64,000 nt of DNA from an uncultured Ruthenibacterium sp. (GTDB taxonomy: Bacteria; Bacillota; Clostridia; Oscillospirales; Ruminococcaceae), in NCBI GenBank assembly GCA_944386555.1, contig CALXBN010000025.1, forward strand, positions 41,438 through 105,437, given 5' to 3'. The notes below the pieces were generated by a model, which worked only from the letters and a program-made list of their open reading frames with translations, did not search any database and was not told where the DNA came from. Positions 8,034 to 16,230 of the stretch are shown piece after piece. The translations under genes were made by a program, and so were the position numbers. Within the stretch, counting starts at the first letter, position 1; every line of letters begins with the position of its first letter.

Positions 8034-9278
8034 GTGAAAAAGCGAACAAGCCTGCTGCGTGCCGCCGCAGCGATTGCCCTGGCGGCATGCCTGGCCGGGT
8101 GCAGCGGCTTTGCCGGCGCCGGGCGGGATTTCACCACCGCAGAGGGTTACAGCCAGCCGGCCGCAGAGGCCAACGCCCCGGTGGACAGCTTACCCTACCG
8201 GGCCATGTGGGTGAGTTATTTGGAGTGGCAGAATTTTGATTTTTCCAGTGCCGAGGCATTCACCGCCGCTGCCGGCCAGCTGATGGACAACTGCAAGGCA
8301 CTGGGCCTGAATACGGTTATCGCCCAGGTGCGCCCCTTCGGGGATGCGCTGTATCAAAGCGCACTGTTCCCCTGGAGCCACCTGATCACCGGCACTCAGG
8401 GCCAGGACCCGGGCTATGACCCCCTGGCTATTCTGGTGGAGCAGGCTCATGCCCGCGGCCTGCTGCTGGAGGCGTGGATCAACCCCTACCGCATCCGGCT
8501 GACGGATTCCATGCCCGATAACCTGGCCCCGGACGGCGTGGCTGCCGCCCATCCGGATTGGGTGAAGGAAGCAGCCGGCGGCCTCTGGCTGGACCCGGCC
8601 AGCCCCAATGTGCGTGATTACATCGTGCAGGGCGTGGCAGAGATCGTACAGAACTACGACGTGGACGGCATCCACTTTGACGATTATTTCTACCCCACCA
8701 CCGAGGAGAGCTTCGATGCCGACGCGTACGCCGCTGCCGGTACCAGCCTGTCCCTGGCGGACTGGCGGCGGGAAAATGTGAACGCTTTGGTACAGGCAGC
8801 CTACAGCCAGGTGAAAGACCTGCGGCCGGAGGTGGCCTTCGGGATCAGTCCTCAAGGTAATAATGACAACAATTATAACGGACAGTATAGCGATGTCGCC
8901 CTGTGGATGAGCACCCCGGGCTATGTGGATTACGTGATGCCCCAGGTGTATTGGGGCTATAACTACACCCTGCAAAGCGGCAGCGATCGGTTCGCTTTCC
9001 GCAATGTGGTATCCCAGTGGCTGGCGATGCCCCGGGATCCCTCGGTGCATCTGGCCTTTGGCCTGGGGGCCTATCGTGTGGGGGACGGGGACGGCTCCTC
9101 CACCGAGAGCGGCGAGTGGCAGAGCGGACACAATTTGGCGGACATGGTGCAGACGCTGAAAGATTTGGGCGCCGATGGTTACGGCCTGTACCGTTACGAC
9201 AGCCTGTTTGCCAGTGCTTGGCCGGAGCTGGCTGCCGCCGAGCGGGCGGCCCTCACGGCCATTGGAGGCGGCGGCTGA
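8034..9278 (+). CDS. Lipoprotein with glycosyl hydrolase-like 10 (GHL10, DUF187) domain
   Basis: The GTG at 8034 is 8 bases after AAAAGGAGG. A lipobox (AACLAGC, Cys near residue 22) marks it as a membrane-anchored lipoprotein of 414 residues. From about residue 48 the protein follows the GHL10 pattern: YRAMWVSYLEW, LGLNTVIAQVRPFGDALY, LLLEAWINPYRI, DVDGIHFDDYFYP and DYVMPQVYWGYNY. This TIM-barrel family includes putative peptidoglycan or glycan hydrolases; the DGIHFDDYFYP strand end is the expected acidic active-site region. It probably acts on cell wall glycans outside the membrane. It ends about 150 bases before a terminator. Confidence 0.88.
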   Translation: MKKRTSLLRAAAAIALAACLAGCSGFAGAGRDFTTAEGYSQPAAEANAPVDSLPYRAMWVSYLEWQNFDFSSAEAFTAAAGQLMDNCKALGLNTVIAQVRPFGDALYQSALFPWSHLITGTQGQDPGYDPLAILVEQAHARGLLLEAWINPYRIRLTDSMPDNLAPDGVAAAHPDWVKEAAGGLWLDPASPNVRDYIVQGVAEIVQNYDVDGIHFDDYFYPTTEESFDADAYAAAGTSLSLADWRRENVNALVQAAYSQVKDLRPEVAFGISPQGNNDNNYNGQYSDVALWMSTPGYVDYVMPQVYWGYNYTLQSGSDRFAFRNVVSQWLAMPRDPSVHLAFGLGAYRVGDGDGSSTESGEWQSGHNLADMVQTLKDLGADGYGLYRYDSLFASAWPELAAAERAALTAIGGGG

Positions 9279-9425
9279 CCCGTCGGGCGCGCGAAGGCCG
9301 CCGCGGCCTTTGCACCGGCAGCTTTCCGGGCATTTGGCGGAACCCCGACCGGCCGGCTGTGTGAAGCGCACTTTCAAAAAAGACGGCCGGTTACAGTCAA
9401 TGGAAATCCGGCGGGGAAAACCGAT

Positions 9426-9457
9426 AAAAGGGTATGCCCATGGGGCATGCCCTTTTT
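9426..9457 (+). terminator. Terminator downstream of the GHL10 gene
   Basis: A 13-bp imperfect stem around the central ATG (AAAGGGTATGCCC/GGGCATGCCCTTT) is followed by T residues. The rest of 9279-9680 holds no gene that I can support. Confidence 0.85.
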
Positions 9458-9680
9458 GGTTCTGTTTTGCTTTTACGGGGGCGGGCCCGTCCTTCCGCCG
9501 GAAAATCGCTGAAACATTTTCTGCTGCACCGCGCGGCAAAGCTTGCCGGCGAACACGTTTTCCCGGGCTGGATGCCCCGGACCAATGGCCCTCCTTCGGT
9601 TCGGCGCCCTGCCCGAAGCCGCCGGGGCCCGGATCTGTTTTGGAAAGGGATGTGCGGGTCCGGGCCGAAACAGGCAGAAG

Positions 9681-9712
9681 AAAAAGCCGTTCTGAAAGAT
9701 CAGAACGGCTTT
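9681..9712 (-). terminator. Terminator of the MBL-fold gene (minus strand)
   Basis: A perfect 12-bp stem AAAGCCGTTCTG/CAGAACGGCTTT, with the T run on the minus strand, lies 26 bases beyond the stop codon of the gene at 9738. Confidence 0.9.
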
Positions 9713-9737
9713 CTGCGTTGTATGAAAGGGGCAAGGT

Positions 9738-10388
9738 TTATTTCCACTCCCGGCAGGGGATGCCCTGTTCCCGCAGGGCACGGCACAGCACGGCACCGTT
9801 GCCGTTCAGCTCGGGGTTTTCGGTGTCGTTGTAATGGTAAGGTACTACCAGGCCGGGCATTTTGTCCATGCGCAAGATCTCAGCGGGTACGCGGGCAGCA
9901 AAATCGGGCATGTTCCACACACCGTCGCAGCACACGAACAGCACATCGCATACGGCGCTGTCCTCCAATACGTCGGTATCTCCGGAGAGATACCAGTTGA
10001 ACCCGCCCAACGTCAGCAGGATACCCATACCGAAGCCCTCGGGATGGTTCTTGTTTACCGCGGGCAGAGGGCGCACCATGGCGCCGCACTCGAAGATGAC
10101 GGTGGGCCCGCCGGTATGCAGGCAGGTGAAATAATCCGGGTCCAGCGTGAAATCCCGGCGCAGAAGGTCGCCTACCTCGGCATTGGAGGCGAAGACGGTA
10201 TCTTCCTTCATCACTTTGCGGATGTCCTCGGGGGAATAATGGTCGTGATGGCTGTGGGTGATAATCACCAGGTCGGCGTCGTGGGCGGCATCGGGCACGT
10301 GGTACGGGTCCACGTACACAACGGTGTCCTCCCACTCAAAGCACACGCACCCGTGCTTGATAAAGCGGACAAGGTCCAGCGGGTCCAT
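9738..10388 (-). CDS. MBL-fold metal-dependent hydrolase
   Basis: The ATG at 10388 gives 216 residues; AAGGAG lies 13 bases upstream, a long spacing, but codons further upstream have no better site. The H-x-H-x-D-H metal motif is present at H45, H47, D49 and H50 (THSHHDHYS), with LSGDTD near residue 140 and a late PYHYND segment completing the UlaG/YtnP-like fold. These cytoplasmic hydrolases act on lactones, phosphodiesters or similar; no substrate is evident. It faces the lipoprotein gene at 10642 across a compact divergent promoter. Confidence 0.85.
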   Translation of the reverse strand: MDPLDLVRFIKHGCVCFEWEDTVVYVDPYHVPDAAHDADLVIITHSHHDHYSPEDIRKVMKEDTVFASNAEVGDLLRRDFTLDPDYFTCLHTGGPTVIFECGAMVRPLPAVNKNHPEGFGMGILLTLGGFNWYLSGDTDVLEDSAVCDVLFVCCDGVWNMPDFAARVPAEILRMDKMPGLVVPYHYNDTENPELNGNGAVLCRALREQGIPCREWK

Positions 10389-10508
10389 AGGACAAAAACA
10401 ACTCCTTTTTCCGGCATGCAGCGGGCTCTTCCGGGCGCGGCTGCTTTTGGTTTTCAGCTGCTTGGCGGCATCTGTGTGCAGAAGGGGCGGCACCGGCGGC
10501 TGCCCCTC

Positions 10509-10538
10509 TTGTACATTGATGCTCAAATGTAGTATAAT
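10509..10538 (+). promoter_or_regulatory. Promoter of the XpaC/TelA cluster
   Basis: TTGTAC at 10509-10514 and a perfect TATAAT at 10533-10538, spacer 18. The -10 box overlaps that of the opposite promoter. Confidence 0.75.
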
Positions 10539-10559
10539 AAAACAAACCTGCTTTGTCTA
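10531..10559 (-). promoter_or_regulatory. Divergent promoter of the MBL-fold gene
   Basis: On the minus strand TAGACA (10559-10554) and TATACT (10536-10531) are 17 bases apart. The -10 boxes of both strands share 10533-10536, so the two polymerases compete for one AT-rich site. Confidence 0.65.
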
Positions 10560-10641
10560 TACCCTGTACGCCGCTTTTTGCGATGTACACCCCTATTGTA
10601 GCGGATTTTTACAAAAATGTCAAAACCGGAGGAACGATTTC

Positions 10642-11223
10642 ATGCGATCTGCCTTTTGGAAAAAACTGACGGCCCTGGTGCTTGCCGGGGTTTTGAGCCT
10701 GAGCATGGCCGGCTGCGGCGGCTCGGCCGATTCCGCCTCGGACAGCGCCGCCGCGCAGGCGGACGACGGCCGGGTATATGCCGCCGCCGGGGGCACCATT
10801 ACCCTGCCTGAGGGTCTGGCCACCCCGGAAGCCGGCAGTATGAACACCCAGTTCGCCGACGGCCAGCTGGCCGGTGCCTTTACGCTGACCAATTACAACA
10901 CCACCGGCTACTTTTCTACCTCCGGTACCCTGACGCTGACCATCCAGGGCACGCTGGAGACCGGCGGTGTGGAGACCCAGTACACCGACGCCTTTGTCAG
11001 CCTGTGGAAGCAGGGCGACGGCGACACCACCTACCAGGGATCTGTGTATTTCACGGCGGACGGAACGCCCTACACCTATACCTGGAGCGGCCTGGAGGCC
11101 GGTGCCCAGTATCGGATCACCGTGGCCTACAACGACGTGACCTGGTATGACCTGACAGGTACTTTTGTGTTGACGGGCGTTACTGCCGAGGGTGAGACGG
11201 ACCTGGCCACCAACGAGGGATGA
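10642..11223 (+). CDS. Lipoprotein of unknown function, first gene of the XpaC/TelA cluster
   Basis: The ATG at 10642 follows CCGGAGGA. The 193-residue product has a clear lipobox (LSMAGC, Cys near residue 25), an acidic Ser/Ala linker, and then a beta-rich Thr/Tyr/Gly domain at about 50-185 with alternating strands (FTLTNYNTTGYF, YTYTWSGLEAGAQYRITVAYND), which could be an immunoglobulin or fibronectin-like fold. I do not recognise a named family. It begins an operon with DUF308, XpaC, TelA, LemA-like and TPM proteins, all envelope-linked. Confidence 0.75.
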   Translation: MRSAFWKKLTALVLAGVLSLSMAGCGGSADSASDSAAAQADDGRVYAAAGGTITLPEGLATPEAGSMNTQFADGQLAGAFTLTNYNTTGYFSTSGTLTLTIQGTLETGGVETQYTDAFVSLWKQGDGDTTYQGSVYFTADGTPYTYTWSGLEAGAQYRITVAYNDVTWYDLTGTFVLTGVTAEGETDLATNEG

Positions 11224-11244
11224 CAGCGCTGAAAAGGAGAGGCT

Positions 11245-11829
11245 ATGAACGACCTGCATAAGCTGAAATGGCTGCCCTGCGCGGCGGGAGGGCTGATGTG
11301 CCTGCTGGGGCTGGGCTGCCTTGTGTGGCCGCAGGCGCTGGCGGGGGTGCTCAGCATCCTGATCGGCGCATGTATCCTGGCCTTCGGGCTGGGGCTGCTG
11401 GCCGTTGGGCTGGCCGGGCGGCGCAGTATGCCCAATGCCGGCATCCTGCTGGTACAGGGCGGCGTCAACCTGGCCGTGGGCTGTGTGTTCCTGTTCAACC
11501 AGGATGTCTCGGTGGCGTTCCTGGGCCTGCTGCTGGGCATATGGGTGCTGATTCTGGGTGCGCTGCAGGCCCGGCGCGCTTGGGCCTATCGCCGTTTGGG
11601 GCTGCCCTGGAAGGGCAAGGCGGCCAGCGCCGCGCTGCGCGCCGGCTGCGGTGTGCTGGCCCTGCTGCGGCCCTTTGCAGGGGTGCAGGCCGGGGTCATG
11701 CTGTTGGGAGCGGTGCAGCTGATGGTAGGTGCGTCGGTGATTGCCGGCGCCCTGTTTGTGGACCGCGCCCTGGGCCAGGACGACAGCCTGGACGAATGGA
11801 TCGACGATTCTTTCGGCTCCGGCGCCTGA
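11245..11829 (+). CDS. HdeD/DUF308-type membrane protein
   Basis: The ATG at 11245 follows AAAAGGAG, 21 bases after the lipoprotein stop. The 194 residues form about six membrane helices in two similar halves; short helices with many Gly and Leu and the repeated GILLVQGGVNLAVG / AGVMLLGAVQLMVG pattern are typical of the HdeD/DUF308 family. The tail (LGQDDSLDEWIDDSF) is acidic and cytoplasmic or outside. HdeD proteins are linked to acid stress in E. coli, but Firmicute members are not characterised. It sits within the XpaC/TelA operon. Confidence 0.75.
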   Translation: MNDLHKLKWLPCAAGGLMCLLGLGCLVWPQALAGVLSILIGACILAFGLGLLAVGLAGRRSMPNAGILLVQGGVNLAVGCVFLFNQDVSVAFLGLLLGIWVLILGALQARRAWAYRRLGLPWKGKAASAALRAGCGVLALLRPFAGVQAGVMLLGAVQLMVGASVIAGALFVDRALGQDDSLDEWIDDSFGSGA

Positions 11830-11861
11830 GGCCGGCGGCCGTACATCCAAGGGAGGAAGCT

Positions 11862-12596
11862 ATGGCGGAAAAACAGATCCCTGAGGGGATGGTGGAGAAA
11901 AAGATCCCGACGGCCAAGCCGCTGTACGCGGCGGCGGCAGCCTTTTTGCTGGCTGCGGCAGTGCTGCCGGTGTACAGCCTGTGGGGCCTGCTGCTGTGCG
12001 CGGCCCTGGCCGGGCTGGCCTATTGGGGCGGGCGCCGCCTGTGGGGCACGCGCACGGTGCTGGTGCCGGCGCCGGGGCTGGCGTTCGCCACCGGCGAAAA
12101 GGCCCTGGACCAGGTGCTGGCCCGGGCCGAGGCGGACCTCAAGCGCCTGCACCAGCTGAAAGGGCGCCTGGAGGACCCGGCCCTGGCTGCGGCCGTGGCG
12201 CGGATGGAGAGCGCCGGCCATGCCATTCTGGTGCAGGTGTCCAAAGAACCCACCAAGGCAAAAGGCATCCGCAAATTTGCCGCCTACTATCTGCCCACGG
12301 CAGTAAAGGTGCTGTCCGCTTATGCGGAGCTGGCTGCCAGCGGCGCATCCGGTGAAAACGCCCGGGCGCTGCAGCAGGATGTGGAGCGCAACGCCGATAC
12401 CATTGCCCGGGCCTTTGAGGCGCAGCTGGACGCTCTGTTTGCCGGACAGGCGCTGGATGTCTCCAGCGATCTGGACGTGCTGGAGGCCATGGCTGCCGGC
12501 GACGGGCTGACCGGCGGTTCCATCGCCGCCGCGCAGGCCGGCGATGGGCCCGCTGACGGCGCGGACGAACCGCTGAAACCAAAGCTGACGCTGTAA
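11862..12596 (+). CDS. XpaC-type (5-bromo-4-chloroindolyl phosphate hydrolysis) family protein
   Basis: The ATG at 11862 follows GGGAGGA at ideal distance, and gives 244 residues; longer frames upstream overlap the DUF308 gene. Two adjacent membrane helices lie at about 20-58. The remainder is helical: ALDQVLARAEADLKRLHQL, then KGIRKFAAYYLPTAVKVLSAYAEL, which matches the conserved core of XpaC proteins. The family name comes from a hydrolysis phenotype, but XpaC is now usually seen as a membrane partner of TelA, the next gene. The last 30 residues are acidic and end in LKPKLTL, a motif much like the start of the TelA protein. Confidence 0.85.
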   Translation: MAEKQIPEGMVEKKIPTAKPLYAAAAAFLLAAAVLPVYSLWGLLLCAALAGLAYWGGRRLWGTRTVLVPAPGLAFATGEKALDQVLARAEADLKRLHQLKGRLEDPALAAAVARMESAGHAILVQVSKEPTKAKGIRKFAAYYLPTAVKVLSAYAELAASGASGENARALQQDVERNADTIARAFEAQLDALFAGQALDVSSDLDVLEAMAAGDGLTGGSIAAAQAGDGPADGADEPLKPKLTL

Positions 12597-12801
12597 AGGA
12601 AGCGCCTTTGCGGCACCCGCCTTGCGCTTTCCGCGCGCCTTTTCCTGTATCTGTTCCCGCAGGGACGCAATTGGCGGGACAGCCCCGCGGCCGGGTGTGG
12701 CTGCAATTGGGGGTAAACGCTAAAACCGACTGGCTGGCCGCGCCGTGGTGCGCGGCCGGCATAGCCGCCCGTATGAAAAGAAAAGAAAGGAATGAGCCAC
12801 C

Positions 12802-13965
12802 ATGGAAGAGAAATTGAGCCCGAATTTGACGCTGGAAGAGGCGCCGGCGCCGACTCTGACGCTGGAAGCGCAGGAACCGGAACCCGCCGCAGCCCCGGTT
12901 CAGCAGGAGGAGGCAGCTGCCCCGGAGATGCTGGACGAAAGCAGCCTGAGTGAAGAGGAACGCCGCCAGGTGGCGGAATTCAGCGAGAAGATCGACCTGA
13001 ACAATTCCACCCAGGTGCTGCAGTACGGCGCCGCCAGCCAGAAAAAGGTGGCCGATTTCTCTACGGCGACCCTGGAAAACATCCGCACCAAGGATCTGGG
13101 CGAGGTGGGCGATATGGTGACGGACCTGGTCACCGAACTCAAGGGCTTCGACGCCAGCGCCGAACAGCCCAAGGGCATCCTGGGCTTTTTCAAGAAAGTG
13201 TCCAACCAGGTGGAGGAGCTGAAAACCCGTTACGCCAAGGCGGAAACCAACGTGGACCGCATTGAGGGCATGCTGCAGGATCATCAGGTACAGCTGCTGA
13301 AGGATATTGCCATGCTGGATAAGATGTACGAGATGAACCTGGTCTACTTCAAGGAGCTGACCATGTACATCCTGGCGGGCAAGAAAAAGCTGGAGAAAAC
13401 CCGCGCCGTGGAACTGCCTGCCCTGGTGGCCAAGGCCAAGGCCTCGGGCCTGCCTGAGGACGCCCAGGCGGCCAAAGACCTGGAGGACATGTGCACCCGC
13501 TTCGAGAAAAAGCTGTATGATCTGGAGCTGACGCGCAACATCTCGGTGCAGATGAGCCCGCAGATCCGGCTGATCCAGTCCAACGACACCATGATGGCCG
13601 AAAAGATCCAGACCTCCATTGTCAACACCATTCCTCTGTGGAAAAGCCAAATGGTGCTGGCCCTGGGCCTGGCCCACAGCCAGCAGGCCATTGAAGCGCA
13701 GCGCGCAGTGACGGATATGACCAATGAGCTGCTGCGCAAAAATGCCGCAGCGCTGAAACAGGGCACCATTGAGGCGGCCAAAGAGAGCGAGCGCGGCATT
13801 GTGGATATTGAGACCCTGCAGCAGACCAACCGCAGCCTGATCGAGACGCTGGATGAAGTGGTGAAGATCCAGAACGAGGGCCGCCAGAAGCGCGCTGCCG
13901 CAGAGGTGGAGCTGGGCCGTATCGAAGGCGAGCTGAAGGCCAAATTGCTGGAAATGGCACAATAA
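12802..13965 (+). CDS. TelA-type toxic anion resistance family protein
   Basis: The ATG at 12802 follows AAAGGAATG and gives 387 residues. After an acidic 45-residue N-terminus the protein is a long alpha-helical rod: the segments VAEFSEKIDLNNSTQVLQYG, LGEVGDMVTDLVTELKGFD, and SVQMSPQIRLIQSNDTMMAEKIQTS are the conserved TelA signatures. TelA/KlaA proteins were linked to tellurite resistance and to coping with cell wall stress, but the biochemical role is not known. The 205 bases before it hold no ORF and no clear promoter; it is probably read with XpaC. The first 25 residues contain two copies of LTLE (SPNLTLEEAP, TPTLTLEAQ-like). Confidence 0.9.
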   Translation: MEEKLSPNLTLEEAPAPTLTLEAQEPEPAAAPVQQEEAAAPEMLDESSLSEEERRQVAEFSEKIDLNNSTQVLQYGAASQKKVADFSTATLENIRTKDLGEVGDMVTDLVTELKGFDASAEQPKGILGFFKKVSNQVEELKTRYAKAETNVDRIEGMLQDHQVQLLKDIAMLDKMYEMNLVYFKELTMYILAGKKKLEKTRAVELPALVAKAKASGLPEDAQAAKDLEDMCTRFEKKLYDLELTRNISVQMSPQIRLIQSNDTMMAEKIQTSIVNTIPLWKSQMVLALGLAHSQQAIEAQRAVTDMTNELLRKNAAALKQGTIEAAKESERGIVDIETLQQTNRSLIETLDEVVKIQNEGRQKRAAAEVELGRIEGELKAKLLEMAQ

Positions 13966-13986
13966 TCCATCCGAAAGGGATCCATT

Positions 13987-14508
13987 ATGAAAAAAAGCAT
14001 TTGGGATAACCGCGTACTGGGTGCTGCGGTGCTGGCCCTGGCGGTACTGGCCGGGGTGCTGGGCATCGGCGGGGCAAAGTTGAACGCCGCCGCCCAGGCC
14101 GCCGTTACCTATTATGCGGACAACATGTCCGCCGATTTTACAGCCCGGGAAAGTGCGGCCCAGTCTCTGCTGTCCATTGCGGAAAGCGCCGGCCTGGATA
14201 CGGCCGATGCGGCTGCAGCCCTGCAGGCCAGCCAGCAGGCCCAGACGCCGGCCGGCCGGTATGAAGCGGGCCTGGCCCTGGCCACTCAGGTGGGCCTTTT
14301 GTACAACGCCCTGCCGGCAGATACCCGGGACGCCGCCGGTTCGGCTGCCCAGATGGCATGGAGTGAATTTACCAGCCGCACGGCTATTTTGAACCGCGCC
14401 GTGCCCGCATACAACCAGCTGGCCCGGGACGCCGCAGAAAAGGCATCCGGATTTCCGGCCAGCCTGATCGCTGCGGTGTGCGGCATCCATACGGAGGAGA
14501 TGGTATGA
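13987..14508 (+). CDS. Short LemA-like membrane protein
   Basis: The ATG at 13987 follows GAAAGGGA, 21 bases after TelA. The 173-residue product has one N-terminal membrane helix at about 11-31 and a helical outer domain. The C-terminal portion (RAVPAYNQLARDAAEKASGFPASLIAAVCG) matches the LemA signature in which a YN pair is followed by FP and a short hydrophobic end, although the rest is divergent. LemA proteins are usually encoded beside TPM-domain proteins, as here, where the next gene overlaps by four bases. Role unknown. Confidence 0.75.
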   Translation: MKKSIWDNRVLGAAVLALAVLAGVLGIGGAKLNAAAQAAVTYYADNMSADFTARESAAQSLLSIAESAGLDTADAAAALQASQQAQTPAGRYEAGLALATQVGLLYNALPADTRDAAGSAAQMAWSEFTSRTAILNRAVPAYNQLARDAAEKASGFPASLIAAVCGIHTEEMV

Positions 14509-15449
14509 GCATTTGCAAGCGCCTGGCCGCTTTGGCTGCAGCTCTGTGCCTGTCGGCGAGCCTGGCCGTGCCCGCCCTGGCGGATGTGGTGCAGCCCACT
14601 GCGGATTTTTATGTGGCCGACTACGCCGATGTGCTGTCGGATTCTACAGAGCGTGATATTGTTGAAAAAAATGACTATCTGTATTATGAAAGCGGCGCGC
14701 AAATCGTAGTGGTAACGGTGCAGGATACCGGCGGCGTGACGCTGGAGGAGTACGGGTACCAGCTGGCCAACAGCTGGGGCATCGGCTCGGCGGAAAAGGA
14801 CAACGGCGTGCTGCTGCTGCTGTCCATCGGCGGGCAGGATTATCAGTGTATGCAGGGGGCGGGGCTGGAGGACCAGCTGCCTACGTCTACACTCAGCCGC
14901 ATTCTGCAGGATGATCTGGAGCCGGATTTCGCCGCCGGCGATTATGATGCCGGTGTGCAAAAAACCTTCAGCGCCCTGTATGGGCAGGTGTGCGGTATTT
15001 ACGGGCTGGATCCGGCTGCGGCAGCGGATTTTGACGCCTCGGCGGCGCTGCCACCGCAGCAGGACCGGCAGGAGAGCGGTTCCGGTGCGCTGTCCGTGAT
15101 CATGACAGCGGTTGGCGCCATTGTGTTCCTGGCGCTGGTGATCGTACTGATCGCGGCTCTCAGCGGGGCGTCCCGCCGGCGATACGGCGGTCCGTCCTAC
15201 GGCGGCAGCGGCTTTTTCACCGGTATGATGGTGGGCAATGCCCTGGGTTCCCGCCGGAGGCGGCGTCCGCCGCCTCCTCCGGGCCCGTTCGGCGGCCCGC
15301 CGCCCCGCGGCCCGCGGCCTCCGCGCCCGCCCCGCTCCGGCGGCGGCTTCTTCCGCAGTGGCGGCGGCGGTTCTTTCCGCTCCGGCGGCAGTTTCCGCGG
15401 CGGCGGGGGCGGCGGTTTCCGCGGCGGCGGTGCCGGCAGGGGACATTGA
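14505..15449 (+). CDS. TPM-domain membrane protein with Pro/Arg/Gly-rich tail
   Basis: The ATG at 14505 overlaps the previous stop (ATGA) and follows GGAGGAGAT. The 314-residue product has a signal peptide (about 1-26), a TPM domain (about 33-175) with the typical VADYADVLS and SGAQIVVVTVQ strands and GVLLLLSI, a membrane helix at about 203-224, and then a tail of about 85 residues made almost only of Arg, Pro, Gly, Ser and Phe. TPM domains in chloroplast TLP18.3 have weak phosphatase activity; bacterial members work with LemA proteins in an unknown envelope function. The Gly/Ser-rich tail is common in the family; the RRRRRPPPPP block and RGGG repeats are strong here. Confidence 0.88.
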   Translation: MSICKRLAALAAALCLSASLAVPALADVVQPTADFYVADYADVLSDSTERDIVEKNDYLYYESGAQIVVVTVQDTGGVTLEEYGYQLANSWGIGSAEKDNGVLLLLSIGGQDYQCMQGAGLEDQLPTSTLSRILQDDLEPDFAAGDYDAGVQKTFSALYGQVCGIYGLDPAAAADFDASAALPPQQDRQESGSGALSVIMTAVGAIVFLALVIVLIAALSGASRRRYGGPSYGGSGFFTGMMVGNALGSRRRRRPPPPPGPFGGPPPRGPRPPRPPRSGGGFFRSGGGGSFRSGGSFRGGGGGGFRGGGAGRGH

Positions 15450-15590
15450 TCCAATCGAGCGATGGGCCGGGCACTGATCGCCGCATGGCGTCCAGCCGCC
15501 TCTGGGGTGTGGCCCTGCTGCGGCTATACGCGGATGCGGGTGTGCGCTGACGGCTCCGGAACCCGGATTGAAAGCTTTTCATGAATTCCC

Positions 15591-15624
15591 AAAAGGGGGG
15601 CTTTTTCAAAAGCCCCCCTTTTTA
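15591..15624 (+). terminator. Bidirectional terminator between TPM and GNAT genes
   Basis: An 11-bp stem AAAAGGGGGGC/GCCCCCCTTTT with a short loop is flanked by A and T runs. It ends the 10.6-15.4 kb operon and, read on the other strand, the GNAT gene that ends at 15627. Confidence 0.88.
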
Positions 15625-15626
15625 TG

Positions 15627-16160
15627 TCATAACAGGTATTCAAGCTGGCAATCGAACGGCTCCTGCTCGATATGGCGCTTTTCACGTTCCAGCGCCGCAA
15701 CGCATCCCATGGATCGGTAAAACGCCTGGGTCTCAACGGCCGAATGAGCCGATATATATAACTTTTTCGCACCGGCCTTTCTGGCATATCTTTTGGCGGC
15801 TTCAAACAGATTCCTGCCAATTCCAAGCCCGCGCATCTCCTGCGAGACATGGATGCTTGTCAAATCCGCATATTGTTTTTCGCTTCCGAACAATGTGCTT
15901 TCAACCGAGACAAATCCTTTGAGCTGATTGCCCGCGAATGCGCCGTGCAGCAGCCCGCCCGTCTGAAGGGTGTTCTTCAGGCACTGTACAAGAAAGATCC
16001 GGTCCATCTCGTCCCAATCGTCAATAAAAGGGTCGCTTTGAATGACCCATGCCCCGTTGACGATGCGCCAGCAATCCGTGACGACCTGGGTGCGCGTAAA
16101 CGCTGAAAAAAGCTCCGTGCTGAGATCGGAATAAGCAATGTCCCGATATTGAATTTCCAT
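15627..16160 (-). CDS. GNAT family N-acetyltransferase
   Basis: Of two ATG codons (16169 and 16160), the second is preceded by GGGGG at nine bases, giving 177 residues. The acetyl-CoA binding core is clear: DLTSIHVSQEMRGLGIGRNLFEAAKRYARKAG, where RGLGIG is the R/Q-x-x-G-x-G/A pyrophosphate loop, followed by LYISAHSAVETQAFYRSMG, the last strand-helix pair of the fold. The acceptor is not predictable. Base composition is lower in GC than in its neighbours, which may point to recent transfer. Confidence 0.85.
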   Translation of the reverse strand: MEIQYRDIAYSDLSTELFSAFTRTQVVTDCWRIVNGAWVIQSDPFIDDWDEMDRIFLVQCLKNTLQTGGLLHGAFAGNQLKGFVSVESTLFGSEKQYADLTSIHVSQEMRGLGIGRNLFEAAKRYARKAGAKKLYISAHSAVETQAFYRSMGCVAALEREKRHIEQEPFDCQLEYLL

Positions 16161-16230
16161 CCTCACCATCCCCCGAGGCTGTCGGCTGAAGCCCGGCCTG
16201 CCGGAGGAATGCCGGGCCTTGCGGTTTTTG

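Noticed and set aside
12139..14490. A 783-codon minus-strand frame opposite XpaC, TelA and the LemA-like gene
   Set aside because: Antisense shadow; the plus-strand proteins carry well-known signatures.
15190..15450. GC-rich simple repeats (GGCGGC type), considered as a repeat element
   Set aside because: They encode the Gly/Arg/Pro tail of the TPM protein in frame.
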